Shown in pieces: positions 47,403 to 59,439 of a stretch of DNA of 64,000 nt. A program made the translations under genes and the position numbers. This DNA comes from Paraphysomonas bandaiensis. Lineage: Eukaryota; Chrysophyceae. The notes beneath the pieces are model-generated. The model did not search any database. It saw only the letters and a list, made by a program, of their open reading frames with translations, and had not been told where the DNA came from. Each line of letters opens with the position of its first letter. Positions within the stretch are counted from its first letter, which is position 1. The stretch is taken from contig CBFFRP010000209.1 in NCBI GenBank assembly GCA_965644295.1, forward strand, positions 82,036-146,035, read 5' to 3'.

Positions 47403-48209
47403 CAGGTTTGCGTAACATTTAATTGGCAATTATTGCCAATTAAATTAGATGGTTTCAATATTGATAATTTCAATTATTATTATTGGTAATTGTTGCCAAT
47501 TAACTGCAACTAATTGGCTGGCTAAATTATATATATAGCATTTAAGATGTATAGCTACTGATCATAGTTACAAACCCATTATCAGAAGTTTGGATGTATG
47601 TGCACACAGTCATGTATGTTATCATTTTATTAATCATAATTGTGTGTGACAGTCAATGTAAGAGTTTCTATACACTCTAACCACGGCACGTAAGAGAGTA
47701 ATATAGCATGTCAAATATCATTGGCAAAGAACAAAAACTGAGCACCTCAACAACGATCGTCTAGATACATAGCATATAAAAGGTGATTGCAGATATTCAA
47801 CTGCTTCGAAATATTCAAGTATAGAAGTGTTAACGACGTTAAAAGTGTACCAGTATCAGAGGAAGAGAAGAAGTATGTGTGTGTGCAAGAATACACTCAT
47901 ACAGAAGATCAGTAGTGCGTATACAAAAATATACTCATACAGAGAAGCCGTAGTGTGTGTGTACAACAATATAATAATAGACTAGAATACTTATCATTAT
48001 TATTTATTCAACAGGATGGAATCGTATGAACAAATTTCATGAGTATTTTTGAACTAAAAAAACGAGGTTTGTGAATGGCAATGCAGAGAATGTCCAGTCG
48101 GGAAGGCTTATTAATTGCATTGCCAATAATTGGATGCTTGATTAATAATTGGAATTATTATTGTTGGGCATCTGTCACCAATTAATTGTTACGCAAGCCT
48201 GGTTGTTAT
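47395..48209. mobile_element. hAT-type non-autonomous element (799 bp) with perfect 8-bp target duplication
   Basis: The element occupies 47403-48201. The left end CAGGTTTGCGTAACATTTAA and the right end, whose reverse complement is CAGGCTTGCGTAACAATTAA, form terminal inverted repeats with two mismatches over 20 bp. Subterminal AATTGGCAATTATTGCCAAT motifs occur at both ends. The flanks are GTTGTTAT at 47395-47402 and GTTGTTAT at 48202-48209, identical. CAGG ends and an 8-bp duplication indicate the hAT superfamily. The interior has no transposase frame, so it must be mobilised in trans. Confidence 0.9.
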
Positions 48210-48777
48210 TCCCTCAGTATCCTCCTGTGGAAGGGGTACATTTCTTAACTAGTACAATTGCCATCCCCTAAGCTTTTGTAAATGTCATAGAGTTGAAACA
48301 ATACATTGATTATTTTCCTAATAGTAATTAGGGTACACTTATTTCCACTTACATCAAGCAGCTACAAATAGCCAATAACTATAAATTCTACGTATGCTGC
48401 GCTTTCAACATGCATCAGGTAAATTTAACCTAGGGACAAGGAGTATCGCCCCTTGACCAAATTTCTAAAACTTGGGTGAAAAAATATACATTTTTAATGA
48501 AGCACATTTCATGTGACTACACACTACCAAGTTTTTACACTAATAACGATGCCAACTCTAAGAAAGTATGTCTAGGGTTTACGCAGTCCTGAAGGAAAAA
48601 TTACGGTAAAGTACAGTGACATCTCATGCCAACCCTAAATTTAATAATAACGATTATTACGAGTGAGACATACTATGTTGCATGCTACCGAAGAGTAAAA
48701 TCATCACACTGTATATATCCCTTGCACTCTGAAGACAGATGATTAGACACAAACCCCAATTGATACTACAATTCCCC
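48210..48777. other. Spacer downstream of PRP38
   Basis: No gene is seen. The region holds the 3' flank of the PRP38 gene, which reads toward it. Confidence 0.4.
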
Positions 48778-50506
48778 TCAGGACACATTCGCAGACGCAT
48801 CACCATAGGTTTCTCTCAGTTTCTTTAGTCGGTCATTCTGTGCAGCACTTGATCTGGTGGAAGTTGTCATAGAGGAGTTGGCTTGCTTTTCCCTCTCTGA
48901 TTTGCTTCGGTCTCTATCTCTGTCACGACGGTCTCTTTCCCTGCTACGATCCCTCCTGTAGTCTCTGTCTCTATCTCTGCTGCGGTCTCTATATCTGCTC
49001 TCTCTCTCCCGATCTCTGTCTCTGCTGCGACTACGCCTGTCTCTCCCACGATCTCTGTCTCTGTCCCCGGCTGTGGACCTACTGGGACTCTTTTGTCTCA
49101 CAGTGTACCTGTCGAGCTGTAATGATAGAGAGCTCTTGTACGAAACCGGGCGACTACCATAATTCTTACCCACAGCAACCGACCCCTGTCGCTCTTGATC
49201 AAGTACTCGTTTAAGAAGATCCCCATCTTCTCCATTACCTCTGCCACGAGACCCTGAACGCGATCTGTCTCTGTCTTTGGACTCGTCATCCTGCAGCTTT
49301 ATGTCACCGAGGTCAACACTCTCAGTGTTGCCATATTCGGTGAATGTCACCCAATACCTGTGTCCCCCTCCACCTTCAGACTCGCCCTCACGATCACGCG
49401 AATCTATAACGGCCTCATACCAGGCCGGTTCGTTCTCTTCGTCGGCATATATAGCCATCACCTTGACACATATATCAGTACACGAAGTGATAACGCACCA
49501 CATCAACATACCTTCGCCCCTTTACAAAATTTCCCCCTATCTTCATCTCGTAAATTCGCCTCCCTCCTCTTCTGCTTCTCCCCTAGCATCAGCAGTAGTA
49601 CTTTGAACTTCCTCTCAGTCGGCACAGGAATCCTTGGTAGTTGGGTGTTATAGTAGTGCATGTCCGTTAGGAGCTTAATCAGATATTTTCCCATGGTCAT
49701 TGACACTGATCTGTCGCTCGACGGGCAAAATTCCTCATCGTCCTCTAGGTAAGGCTCGAACCATCCCCACAGGTCTTTCGGTGGACACGCATAGCGCAGA
49801 TACAGAAACCCTATGGCGCGCACATACGGACTGTCTCCAGTGTTGAGGAGACCCTTCATCTGCTTCTCAGTGAGGCGCATAAGAAAGAACTTAAGAAGTA
49901 GACAAAAAGCTGTCGAGGGCACTCGCGTCGTCCCAGTTTGCCATGGCTCTACGTGAGAGACACTCGTGTATATCTCGTCTAAACAACCATAAATCAGGGC
50001 GACTGGTTACATGCAATGGAAAGTGCAAATACGTCATAATACAGATGCGTACCTATGGTTTCATGGTAGGTGCGCAGTTGATACAGCGCCTTGAAGTAGT
50101 CGGACTCAAGAATGTTGTTGTAGAGAAGTGTGTTGATATTAAACGTTGAACTGTTTCCGTGAATAGGTAGAACGCCTTTCTTACTTGCTGGGTCTTCTTC
50201 CTGTGCAATATTGTCCATCGATTGTGCGGTAGGTGCGGTAGCATAAAATTGCTGGGTAGGGTAAGTTGATTGTTGAGTGTATTGAGGATAAACCATACCC
50301 GCGGCAGCAGGAACCATACCAGGATTCATACCATACATCTCCGGAGGATAGTACCCGTACCCCGCCTGGGCATGCATATGAGGATAGGCTGGCATCGCAG
50401 CTGGCATTGTAGTAGGCATTCCCGCAGGCACTCCCGCAACCGCAGGAACAGGTGGTATATTGACACTATTGTGTCCTTTCTCACGAGATAATGCAGATCG
50501 CGACAT
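48778..50506 (-). CDS. PRP38: PRP38 pre-mRNA splicing factor with Tudor-like and RS regions
   Basis: Exons 50506-50053, 49978-49512 and 49461-48778 (introns 74 and 50 nt) give 534 residues. The Pro/Met/Tyr/Gln-rich N-terminus (about 1-105) precedes the PRP38 domain (about 110-300): LPIHGNSSTFNINTLLYNNI, then YFKALYQLRTYHETIDEIY, HVEPW, GDSPYVRAIGFLYLRY and a PPKDLWGWFEPYLEDDEEF block, all family hallmarks. Exon 3 begins with a Tudor/SMN-like fold (VMAIYADE...AWYEAVID, WVTFTEYGNTESVDL), then a long Arg/Ser/Asp tail typical of SR proteins. PRP38 is a tri-snRNP component needed for spliceosome activation. It is divergent from the EF-hand gene, 600 bp apart. Confidence 0.9.
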
Positions 50507-51107
50507 GGTTCAAACCCTGTTCAATGTCACCTAAATGCTAAACTCTACACCTGAAAAAAAGTGTCAAGTAACTATGTAATTTCTTTACAAAGTAACTAAA
50601 ATAAGAAAGATGATATGATTTACTCTACGTACAGTGTTAAGATGAAGGGTTCCACAGGAGATTTATTATAGAATGTAATCTGTATGTTATTATATATATA
50701 TATATATATGTATGTACACATATAGACTAAGAGGCGTGTAGGTGTATATGGAGTGGTGTGTGTACATATATGCATATAGGATGCCAACAGTCAATTCACA
50801 TACACAGCAACCAAAAGAATCCCATAAAGAACACAATAAAAAAATAATTCTCATATATATAAATGAAAGTCAAGGTATCTCTTTAAGATACGATATTTTT
50901 CAGTTTCTTATTATGATTTTGATGATGATGGTTAAATCGTTACACAGATATGATGGCCGTTTCATTTTTTTAGTATGATGAGGGTGGAGGGTCTCATCTC
51001 GACAATCAGTGTGGTATGCTTGGAGTTGGAAGTCAAAGCAATTGCCATTAAGAGGAGTAGGAATATATAGTTGAGGATATTGTGCATATATCCATAGAAT
51101 CCTCAAT
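50507..51107. promoter_or_regulatory. Divergent intergenic region PRP38/EF-hand gene
   Basis: The 600-bp region separates two divergent start codons and should contain both promoters. It is AT-rich with a TATATA run at about 50690-50708. No distinct conserved box is identified. Confidence 0.3.
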
Positions 51108-53436
51108 ATGGCTGACCAATTGCCATTTATTAATGCTTCCCCAATTCGAGGGAACCATGGTAAGAAAACGAAAGCCAACAAGGGCAAAACAGTAGCTGAA
51201 CGAATAACATGGATGACACGCACAAGCGATGTGGTGGGTTCTTTCCACAACACTTCTGCTGAAGAAAGCACGACATTGATCAGAAGAAAGATTCAGGAGC
51301 GTTGCGGAAGCACACAGGAACTTATGGCAACGATACGCCGGCTGAAGACAGGTGACACAGGTCATGTGACACCTGGCGAATTCAGACTAACATTGATTAA
51401 ATTCGGAATCTCTATACCGCAAGCGCTAGTAGATACAATATTCAATTTATTTGATTCCGATAGAAGTGGGACAATTGATTTTGATGAGTTTGCGATGTGG
51501 ATTATGAATTCTGAGTTTCGCCCTGTAAAAAAAGAGAAGCCTGCCTTCGTCGAAAGGCCAGAAGAGGTTCTTCGCAAGAAACTCCGCGATTGTATGACCC
51601 AGTATCCTGAAGTGTTTGCTACGATGAAGAAAAAGATAAGCTTTCTGGATTTGTCAGCCGACATTGTCCGCAAAAATATGCCAATGACAGAAAAAGATGG
51701 GCGTGGGCTTTTTAAGATCCTTGATCCAAGCAATGTGGGTGTGATTGATTCCATCAAGCTCAAACGCTTTGCCTTTGACGGTATTACTGAAACTCCTCCT
51801 CCTTCTGCGAAACCATTTGTCAAACCTGACTTGAATGAAAGTGTGTTTAAAATTTGCGGTAGACATACGAATCTCTTGCTTGACTGTTTCTCGAATTACG
51901 ACCCAAACACAGCGATGGAGTTCGACGAATTTAAACGAGCTCTGCTGAGCAATAATCTTGGTTTGAACCAGAAGGACGCTTATAATCTCTTTTTGGCCCT
52001 TGATGGCAAGGATGGAAAATGTAACCTTCGGATATTGATCGATAATATCCAGCCTATGCCAGTAGACCCCGCTTGCCAACCTAGCGTTAAGGTAAGACCT
52101 CTCTCGAACGCATTCATGCTACCATTACAATTTTATCTGTAGCCAAAAAAACCATCGTACATTCCACAGAGCCGTGCTGATCGCCGTCTGCGCGACGCTA
52201 TTCGAAAGTGCTACAAACAGCTCAAACAAACATTTGAGATGGTTGATAAAGAGAATACGGGTTTTGTCAACCCGAATCTTTTTTGCCGTATTCTTAATGG
52301 TTTAGTGCTTCCGCTCAACTACGAAGACTTCCGATTTATGATGAGAAATGTGAGTGTTTGTGCAAGCGTTGTATATATGTTGTTTGATGTGGTATTGGTA
52401 GGTTCCTTCTGATGATGCAGGGAGCTACAATTATCGATATTTCCTTGCCCTCTATGACCCTAACAGTGCTCCTCATGAGCTTAGCGGTGTAGCATCAACT
52501 ACTCTACTTGCAGATCATACTTTTGGGGACTCTAAGCCAATGAATGGAAGTCATTCTCCGATTGTTAGATCTGATTCTCCAATGCAGAAGTCTGCCAGTG
52601 CCTCCGGTATGCTTGAAGGTCACAATAGTAATGGGGCAGAGCGGGCATCGGCCGAGCTGAAAAGAATGTGGCAATCTGCTCTACGGGCCTGTAAGGCTCA
52701 AGATAGCGACAAAAGTGGATTTGTATCGCGGTCCGTTTTCACTTCTGCCCTTGAGACCCATCTCGGCAAAGTTATGAACGCTGAGGCAATCAACTCGCTG
52801 GCTAACTCTTATGCAATGGGAGAGGATATCGACTATCATACATGCTTTCGCACTTGCCTGAACAATGTGATGAACAATGGGAATTTTATTACTTCTAAGA
52901 GTACCTTCCAGATGGCTCCTGTTACCAAGTCTCGTCCGGTTGGTGCGACACACCCCTGGGATTTTAAGTACTCTAAGCCCGTTCTGGATGCTAGCGTATC
53001 CGCTATTCAACCTAGTCAAAATAATTGCGAAAAGCCTCCGTACTGGAAACGGGCTTGTGTACAACCACGATCCAGACCGTCAACCTCAGCACAACCGATG
53101 TCTCTTGACTCCTCAGTTGGGTTTAACAAAACTGCTCCTGCGGCTTTATCTCTTGAGGGTTACGAGCCCAAAATAATTGCAGTTGCTCGAAAAGTTGCGG
53201 CACACCCTCAGTACTTCCAATTTAAAAATGAACTGAAACGTGCTCAACTGGTGAACCACCGAGGATGTGTGTCAGTAAGGAATTTTAATGCTATACTTGC
53301 GATGCACAACATAGAGCTGTCGAAACATGAACTCGGAGCAGTAATGCGAGTGTTTCGGTCGAAGGGAATGGCTGACACAATAACTTTCAAGGACTTCATA
53401 GATGTCTGCGCCGCGGCTCGAGCGCAGGAAGTGTAA
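51108..53436 (+). CDS. Multi-EF-hand protein, flagellar/EFCAB type
   Basis: Exons 51108-52091, 52143-52349 and 52402-53436 (introns 51 and 52 nt) join in phase 0 into 741 residues. One canonical EF-hand loop, DSDRSGTIDFDE, lies at residues 116-127. At least four further hands are degenerate: TGDTGHVTPGEF near 81-92, the MEFDEF region near 268-273, DKENTGFVNPNL in exon 2, and DSDKSGFVSRSV in exon 3. A Ser/Pro-rich linker and the conserved HPWDF-type segment in exon 3 separate the pairs. The general plan resembles EFCAB6-like and other axonemal EF-hand proteins, so a role in cilia or flagella is inferred. Only one site looks able to bind calcium tightly. Confidence 0.8.
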
Positions 53437-54227
53437 TATCAATGTAATACAGAAGTTGGAATTGCGCAGTCTTAGATTGACTTTACTCGCGCTGGCTACC
53501 ACTATCTTGTGCTCTGTATGATTCAGCATTGTTAATACATGCAACTTCGAGTGAGTGTCGTTGATTATGAAATATGGTTTATGTGGATGATTGTATGCTT
53601 TCCAATCGAAGTGTAGATACTTCGCCCGTTATAATAATCATAATATAAGTATTAAACGTTTGCGTGATGTAGGAGTGTAGCTGACAGTTAAATGATTTAA
53701 TAGAATTACTCTGATAGCAAATTTTCTTCCATAGTTATCAATCTTAAATTATCTTTACTTTTACATGTATATAAACGTGATCGACACCCCGATTGACTTA
53801 TAGCAGAGACAAGTTAACTATATCATGCTTATCGCATAAGTTATCACCGTATGTGACCGTATATATTCTCTTGAGTTTAAGGGTTTTGATTTAGAACTAG
53901 TAGTAACAAATACAGTTGTTAAATGCTATAGTATACTACATGATGAGTCAATGGAGTGTATTAAGAACATTAGATAACAGAAATGTGGTGACTATACAGG
54001 GCCATTTCTATTCATTGAATCTTATACAGTCAATATCTTCGGAATCACACTAACAGTTTTACATAATAAAAAGTCAAGGATAGAACACTCAAGGAGAAAG
54101 TATGATGAGTTTTGCTGTTTGAGAGCAATTAAAGCTGTAGTTCTAAAGTACTTGAATTATGCCCGTTACTGGAAGAATACAGTAGTGATTACAAAACGGA
54201 AATATATTTGTCCCTACTAAATTTATC
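53437..54227. other. Gene-less spacer
   Basis: This is the 3' flank of the EF-hand gene and further AT-rich sequence, with no supported gene. Confidence 0.4.
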
Positions 54228-54736
54228 CGACGTTACCCCTCAACAAAGTCGGACTCCCACCTCTTCGTGGGGATAAGTACGGGAAACTAACGTGAGCCGC
54301 ATATATAGTCAGCAGATAATTTTCTGCCCACTCATAGCCAAACACTTGTGCGGTACAAGAGACATTAATAAGTTTCACTTGTGTAAATATGTCTTTGAGC
54401 CCTGACGAAAACACAGGCATCCGGGACTGGGCCTACCAGAATGGTAACCAGGGTATTGGGCTACCTGCTGAAGTCAAGCATCCGGGCTAGTGCACCTTAA
54501 GAACTCAGCAGATGTCAGTTATATATCAACATTCTACTTATTTCTCACCGCGTTTGCTTTGAGTGATAGAGCGAAAGTGGGTGCATCTTGGTGCTTCAAG
54601 CAGCTTTGTAGCATTAACTAGAGTAGGATATCAGAGTTAAGCACTAGTTTGTTAAATGTTAAATTGCAATGCTAAAATAGTTCTGACTCTTAAATGCCTA
54701 TTACTAATAATTTGGCTTTTACTACTATTCGACGTT
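54228..54736 (+). mobile_element. SINE-like element copy C
   Basis: This is a third member of the family at 11.1 and 22.2 kb. The head begins CCCCTCAACAAAGTCGGACT (about 54236). The middle shares CTTCTGCCCACTCATAGCC near 54323 (here TTTTCTGCCC), and the tail includes GGTGCATCTTGGTGCTTCAA and TAACTAGAGTAGGATA and ends TATTACTAATAATTTGGC. The flanks CGACGTT at 54228-54234 and 54730-54736 are a 7-bp target duplication. It is more diverged than copies A and B and has small deletions in head and tail. Confidence 0.7.
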
Positions 54737-55584
54737 CCTACTAAATTAAAAAGTATCATATGTTCCTACTAAATTGTGAACCTACGGAACTTTACAGACA
54801 TTCCTACAAAGCTAAAAATTTATCGATTCTACTAAATTTCAGTATGGCTCAACTGCCATTTTTAGTTCAGTACAAACAAATAGATAATTTAGTAGGTTTT
54901 TAAAATGACATCGTATTACATGAACTATTGAGATGATAAAAAAAGTAGTTAAAATGAAATATATAGACTCTATAAATTCGTAGTATGAAAATGATTGGTA
55001 TCTGAGATCTCACAGATTTGGCGAATGACAATAAGTTATAAAGGTCAGCTTATTAAGTCTAAACTATCCATTTTGATGGGTAAAAGAACTTGCCTCTCCT
55101 CTCTCCTCGTTCATATATAATAAAGAATTGATCTTTATAATAGTAAAACAATGTTGTGATTATTAGAGTGTAAGTAATGAACACGATAGAGTGAAAAATT
55201 ATGAATAACAATATAGAACGTACTATCATGCACAACGGAATAGTTAGAAGTGTAACTGATAATGACGACGTTATGATGACGATCACGTATCTTCGACAGA
55301 TACTCTCTCTAATTCAGTTCATGGTGTATTTCATTGAACATTATAACTCACAGATACAATCATGTATTAAGCTGAATCCTAATACGCCCCCTCAATGAAA
55401 TAATCAGTGAACCGTAGATAATAGAGAGAATATGAACTTATGCACACTGAGAATAAAAACCAGAGTAGCAGTCACTAGACAATAATAAGCGAACTGCAGA
55501 GATGCCATATTGTGAGACTATCCTTCTAGTCCAGCATCATGTATTGAATAAAAGTAAAAAAAAATGGTAAAAACTCCGTGTAAC
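54737..55584. other. Spacer and putative copia 3' end
   Basis: Read on the minus strand, the copia pol stop is followed after about 190 bp by GAGGGGGC (55385-55392), a good polypurine tract. The next several hundred bases leftward would be the 3' LTR; they include a TATAAAG box at about 55135-55142. The LTR end is not identified, and no second LTR is found to the right of the pol ORF. From 54737 to about 55000 nothing is recognised. Confidence 0.3.
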
Positions 55585-58233
55585 TCAAACTAGCCACCTA
55601 GGTCGCTTGTGGCTTGTTAATTGTGATTTAGGTGTCTCTGAGGTTGTTGATCGCTTCCTGTTGCTGCTGGATGGGATGTCGAACCCAGCTCCCCCCATCA
55701 ATGTAGTTCGCAATTGAAGAAAATTAGTTGCTCCTAGTGGTTTCGTGAGAAGATCGGCTAACATTGACGTGGTGGGAATATGGTCAACAGTCAATTGGTT
55801 TTCGGCAATATTTTCTCGAATGAAATGATACCGTATCGCAATATGTTTCGTACGACGATGATGAGTAGGATTGTAACATAATTGGACTGCCCCTTTATTA
55901 TCGCACCAAATAGTTGTTGAGAATGGAAGTTTGAAACCAATTTCGGATAATAAAGAGCGTAGCCATAATGCTTCCTGAGCTGCTGACGATAGAGCCATAT
56001 ACTCAGCTTCAGTAGATGACAATGCCACAGTTGTCTGTAATCGAGATTGCCATGATATAAGACAATTACCTATGAAGAATGTAAAAGCTGTAGTGGACCG
56101 TCGAGTGAGGTGACACCGTGCCCAATCGCTATCGCAGTATCCTGACAATGTTATGTGGGATCCAGAATATATCAATCCTTGCTTAGCAGTGCCTTTGAGA
56201 TACCTAAGAACATGTAGCGCAGCATTACAGGTAGTTAGATTAGGCATATCAGAGAATCTGGCAAGAGTATTGACTGCATAGGCGATATCCGGTCGAGTGC
56301 ATACAGCTAGATACATTAGTGAACCTATGAGTTCCTTGTAGGGGAAATTCTGAACATAACTTTGATTTGACTCTGAAAGATGATTGTATTCATGTAAATC
56401 ATAGTTGAAAGACAGTAACATAGGTGTTGACATGGGTTTACTGTTAGACATGTTGAATTTGTCCAGTAACTTTCTGACGTACTGCTCCTGACTGAGAGTC
56501 GTGATATTTTTGTCAAAATCTTGATGAATGGAGATGCCCAAGTAATAGTCTAGGAGTCCGAGATCCGTAATTTCGAACTTTTTGGATAAATGGTCTTTGA
56601 ATTGTTGGATATCAGTGTCGGATGTAGATGCTATAATAATATCATCCACATACATGGCTATTAGCATAATCCTGCCATTAATCTGCTTTTTGAATATACA
56701 CGGGTCAGATATTAGTCTGGTGAAACCCATATCTAGCATAAAATTTGTACAGCACTTATACCAGTTAAGACCTGCTTGCTTTAGACCGTAGATGCTTTTC
56801 ATCAGTTTGAGGACTTTTCCGTCAGGGACGTCCATGCCAGGAGGGGGATACATGTATATGTCCTCTTCGAGGTCAGCATTGATGTACGCAGTTGTGAAAT
56901 CGATTTGGTGCAATTTGAGTTTCATAATAGTCGAAAGGGCAATAATTGTACGTAGTGATGTAGCCTTTGCGACGGGGCTGTATGTATCATTGTAATCGAT
57001 GCCTTGGATTTGAGTAAAACCCTGTGCGACTAGTCGAGCCTTGAATTTGATATCATTCTGTTTTCTTTTTATTTTGAATATGAGTTTCCCCTTTATGGCT
57101 CTTGCTCCAGGTGGTAACGCAGTGTATCTCCAGCACCCTTTCCTCTGAAGAGTGGATATTTCTCTATTGATAGCATCGATCCACTGCTGTTTATATTTAC
57201 CTGAAATAGCATCTTGAACACTCTTTGGTGTATCGGTTAGCTCGTCAATGTCATCGCAATTACTGATAGCATGCATAACAATATCAATATTGTTTGTATG
57301 TAATTTTGATATACATTGTGTGTCATGTGCCATATGATTTACTACATGTTTAGCATTTACATCACATGTATATACACCATCACCTAGTTTGTGTATATTT
57401 ACAATTACCCGTTTCCTGGCCATTCTCCTGCTTCGGAGAACACTCTTTCTACCAGCTAAAAATTGTTGTTTTGCTGTAGCACGGACCTTACTTGGCCCTT
57501 CAGGTGTACCCTGATTTTCCCAATCTCCCGATGAATCAGCAGACTTGTTACCGCGTTTGGCCATACGCTGGTGCACACGATCCACTTGACCGTGTGGTGC
57601 CGGATTCGGCACTAGATTCCCATTGAATTGTTTCGGAGGGCGAGTCTTCGCTATCTTTGCATCGGAGTGGGTAGGTTCACACCGATGGCTGCTGATTCTC
57701 TCCTGCGCGGCATCATGATGTCTGAGATTCTCGCCACTCCCCCTGGAAGTAGCGGCTGGCGCTGGAGATCCAATAACTGTATCGGGGTCTTGATCTGATT
57801 TGCTGGATTTATGTATTGGGGTTTTCGATCGAGACGTAATACATTTGAGACCAACTGCTTTGAGTTCTATGTATTCTTCAGTGTACTTTTCGACGTCTGC
57901 AGCATGAATAGGGTCGTCGAGCTGGATGAGTCGTGTCTTGTCACCACTGTCGTCGACTAGACCACGATACGCTGCGATTAATCCTTTTCTGAGCTTTATT
58001 TGAGTCGTTACATATGTTAATCCATCGTCTGGATCTACATGAGCTAGACCTATGAGATATTTGAAACTTTCTACTGTCCTGGAGGTCTCATTCTCTCTGA
58101 AGATCTCATTTATCTCTTTAAAATATCTCTTATCCGCTGGTGGGACACATTCGTTGAAAAATACATGTCCTGATATAACAAAATCTCTTAATGCGGGAAC
58201 AAAGACTATATATCCAGGACCATCTATGCACAA
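55585..58233 (-). mobile_element. Ty1/copia retrotransposon pol (882 codons, 5'-truncated)
   Basis: A long uninterrupted frame covers the end of integrase, reverse transcriptase and RNase H. The first codon is TTG; the open frame continues upstream (CWEQTRKSGLC...), so the true start is lost. RDFVISGHVFFNE near the start matches the integrase C-terminus. Reverse transcriptase shows GCWRYTALPPGARAIKGKL, KARLVAQGFTQ, DFTTAYINADLEEDIYM, the YGLKQA motif and the catalytic YVDD. RNase H has SGYCDSDWARC, STEAEYMAL and WCDNKGAVQL. Gag, protease and the catalytic part of integrase are absent from the preceding 1 kb. The intact 882 codons suggest recent insertion. Confidence 0.9.
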
Positions 58234-59439
58234 ACCAGACTTGCGGGTTTGCTCCCAACAAAATGTACAATAAGGTGTGAGTAAACACTTATTATTACTG
58301 TTAAATCACCCAACACGGTCAACGATATCCGCTAGATAACGCCGCGCAGTATTCCCTCTAAGAATAAAGATCGCTGTTAAGACAGTGTCAAGTAACTTAA
58401 AACAATGACATGCAAGGAATAACATATAGAATGGTACGCATCTACAGAATGAACCAAGTTCATTTTATATCACACACACCACACCGCATGCATTCTTGCA
58501 TACACCGTGTATACCACACGTATTATGACAATAAAACAAAACTGAATAACAGCGTATGAAACTGAATAACTGCGCATAAAACTGAAACTACGCATAAAAC
58601 TGAAATAAAACCATAGTGATAAAACTGAAAAACAGCTAACTAAAATGAGTAACGTGATACCGTATTCGCTGATAGTCTACTGCTCTTATCATACTCCCTA
58701 AACTCATATAAAACTTATTGCATCTTTACTCTCTCCATATATTCCTCTTTAAGCCACACGCTTGCCATAATAGCCACCCACTATGCCTGCTTAGCAGCAT
58801 CACCATGCATAGCGTCTATAGTATGCTCTTGAATGGTCCTAACTCCTGCTCATCTCCACATCCAGAGCACCATCATGAAAATGCAGCTCACAGAGGTATT
58901 GGGCTGTGTACATCCATAGTTCTGCACTTAACTTGAGACATTTATGTTCAGGATGTACTAGCAACATCTGAAGATCCCTTCTTATGCTGTTCTGAGGATG
59001 ATGCAGAGAGAATTGTGTGTACATCACGTTGATGCTACCTAAGTCTCTCTCCATTGCCCTTATTGCTTCTACGTCGTAAAACAACAGGTGCAGTCGGCTG
59101 GCTTCACGTGTATTGCAAGTAGTAGAGATACTGGGTAACGTGTTTTGAGTGTCGTGATATTAATAACTGCCTAGAGTAGCCGCAAGTATGCACTTCAGTG
59201 TGAATGGCTTGTTGTAATTCCGTGACTCGTGGCTAGATGTTTGCACTTCCTTCGTAAATAATTATCTTGTACTGTTTGCTGTCCTTCTTCTGTTGTTGAC
59301 TCTCTTCTTGTTGTTGAATTCCCTATTTCACTACTACACTTGCTACTATATAAACCCCCAGGGTTACACTACCTTTTTCCCTCTCTTTTTTTTTTTTTTT
59401 CGATAATAATATATAACTCAGTATAAAACTAAGTCAAAA
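58234..59439. other. Junction between two retroelements
   Basis: No supported gene is seen. About 58320-58700 is A-rich with repeated AAACTGAA/ATAAAACTGA motifs. A plus-strand TATATAAACCCCCAGGG at about 59347-59362 looks like a promoter TATA box, and a run of 15 T at about 59386-59400 precedes the Ty3 ORF end. It may contain LTR sequence of one of the neighbours. Confidence 0.35.

Noticed and set aside
48867-49049. Small minus-strand protein inside the PRP38 exon
   Set aside because: It is an alternative frame of the Arg/Ser/Asp repeat.
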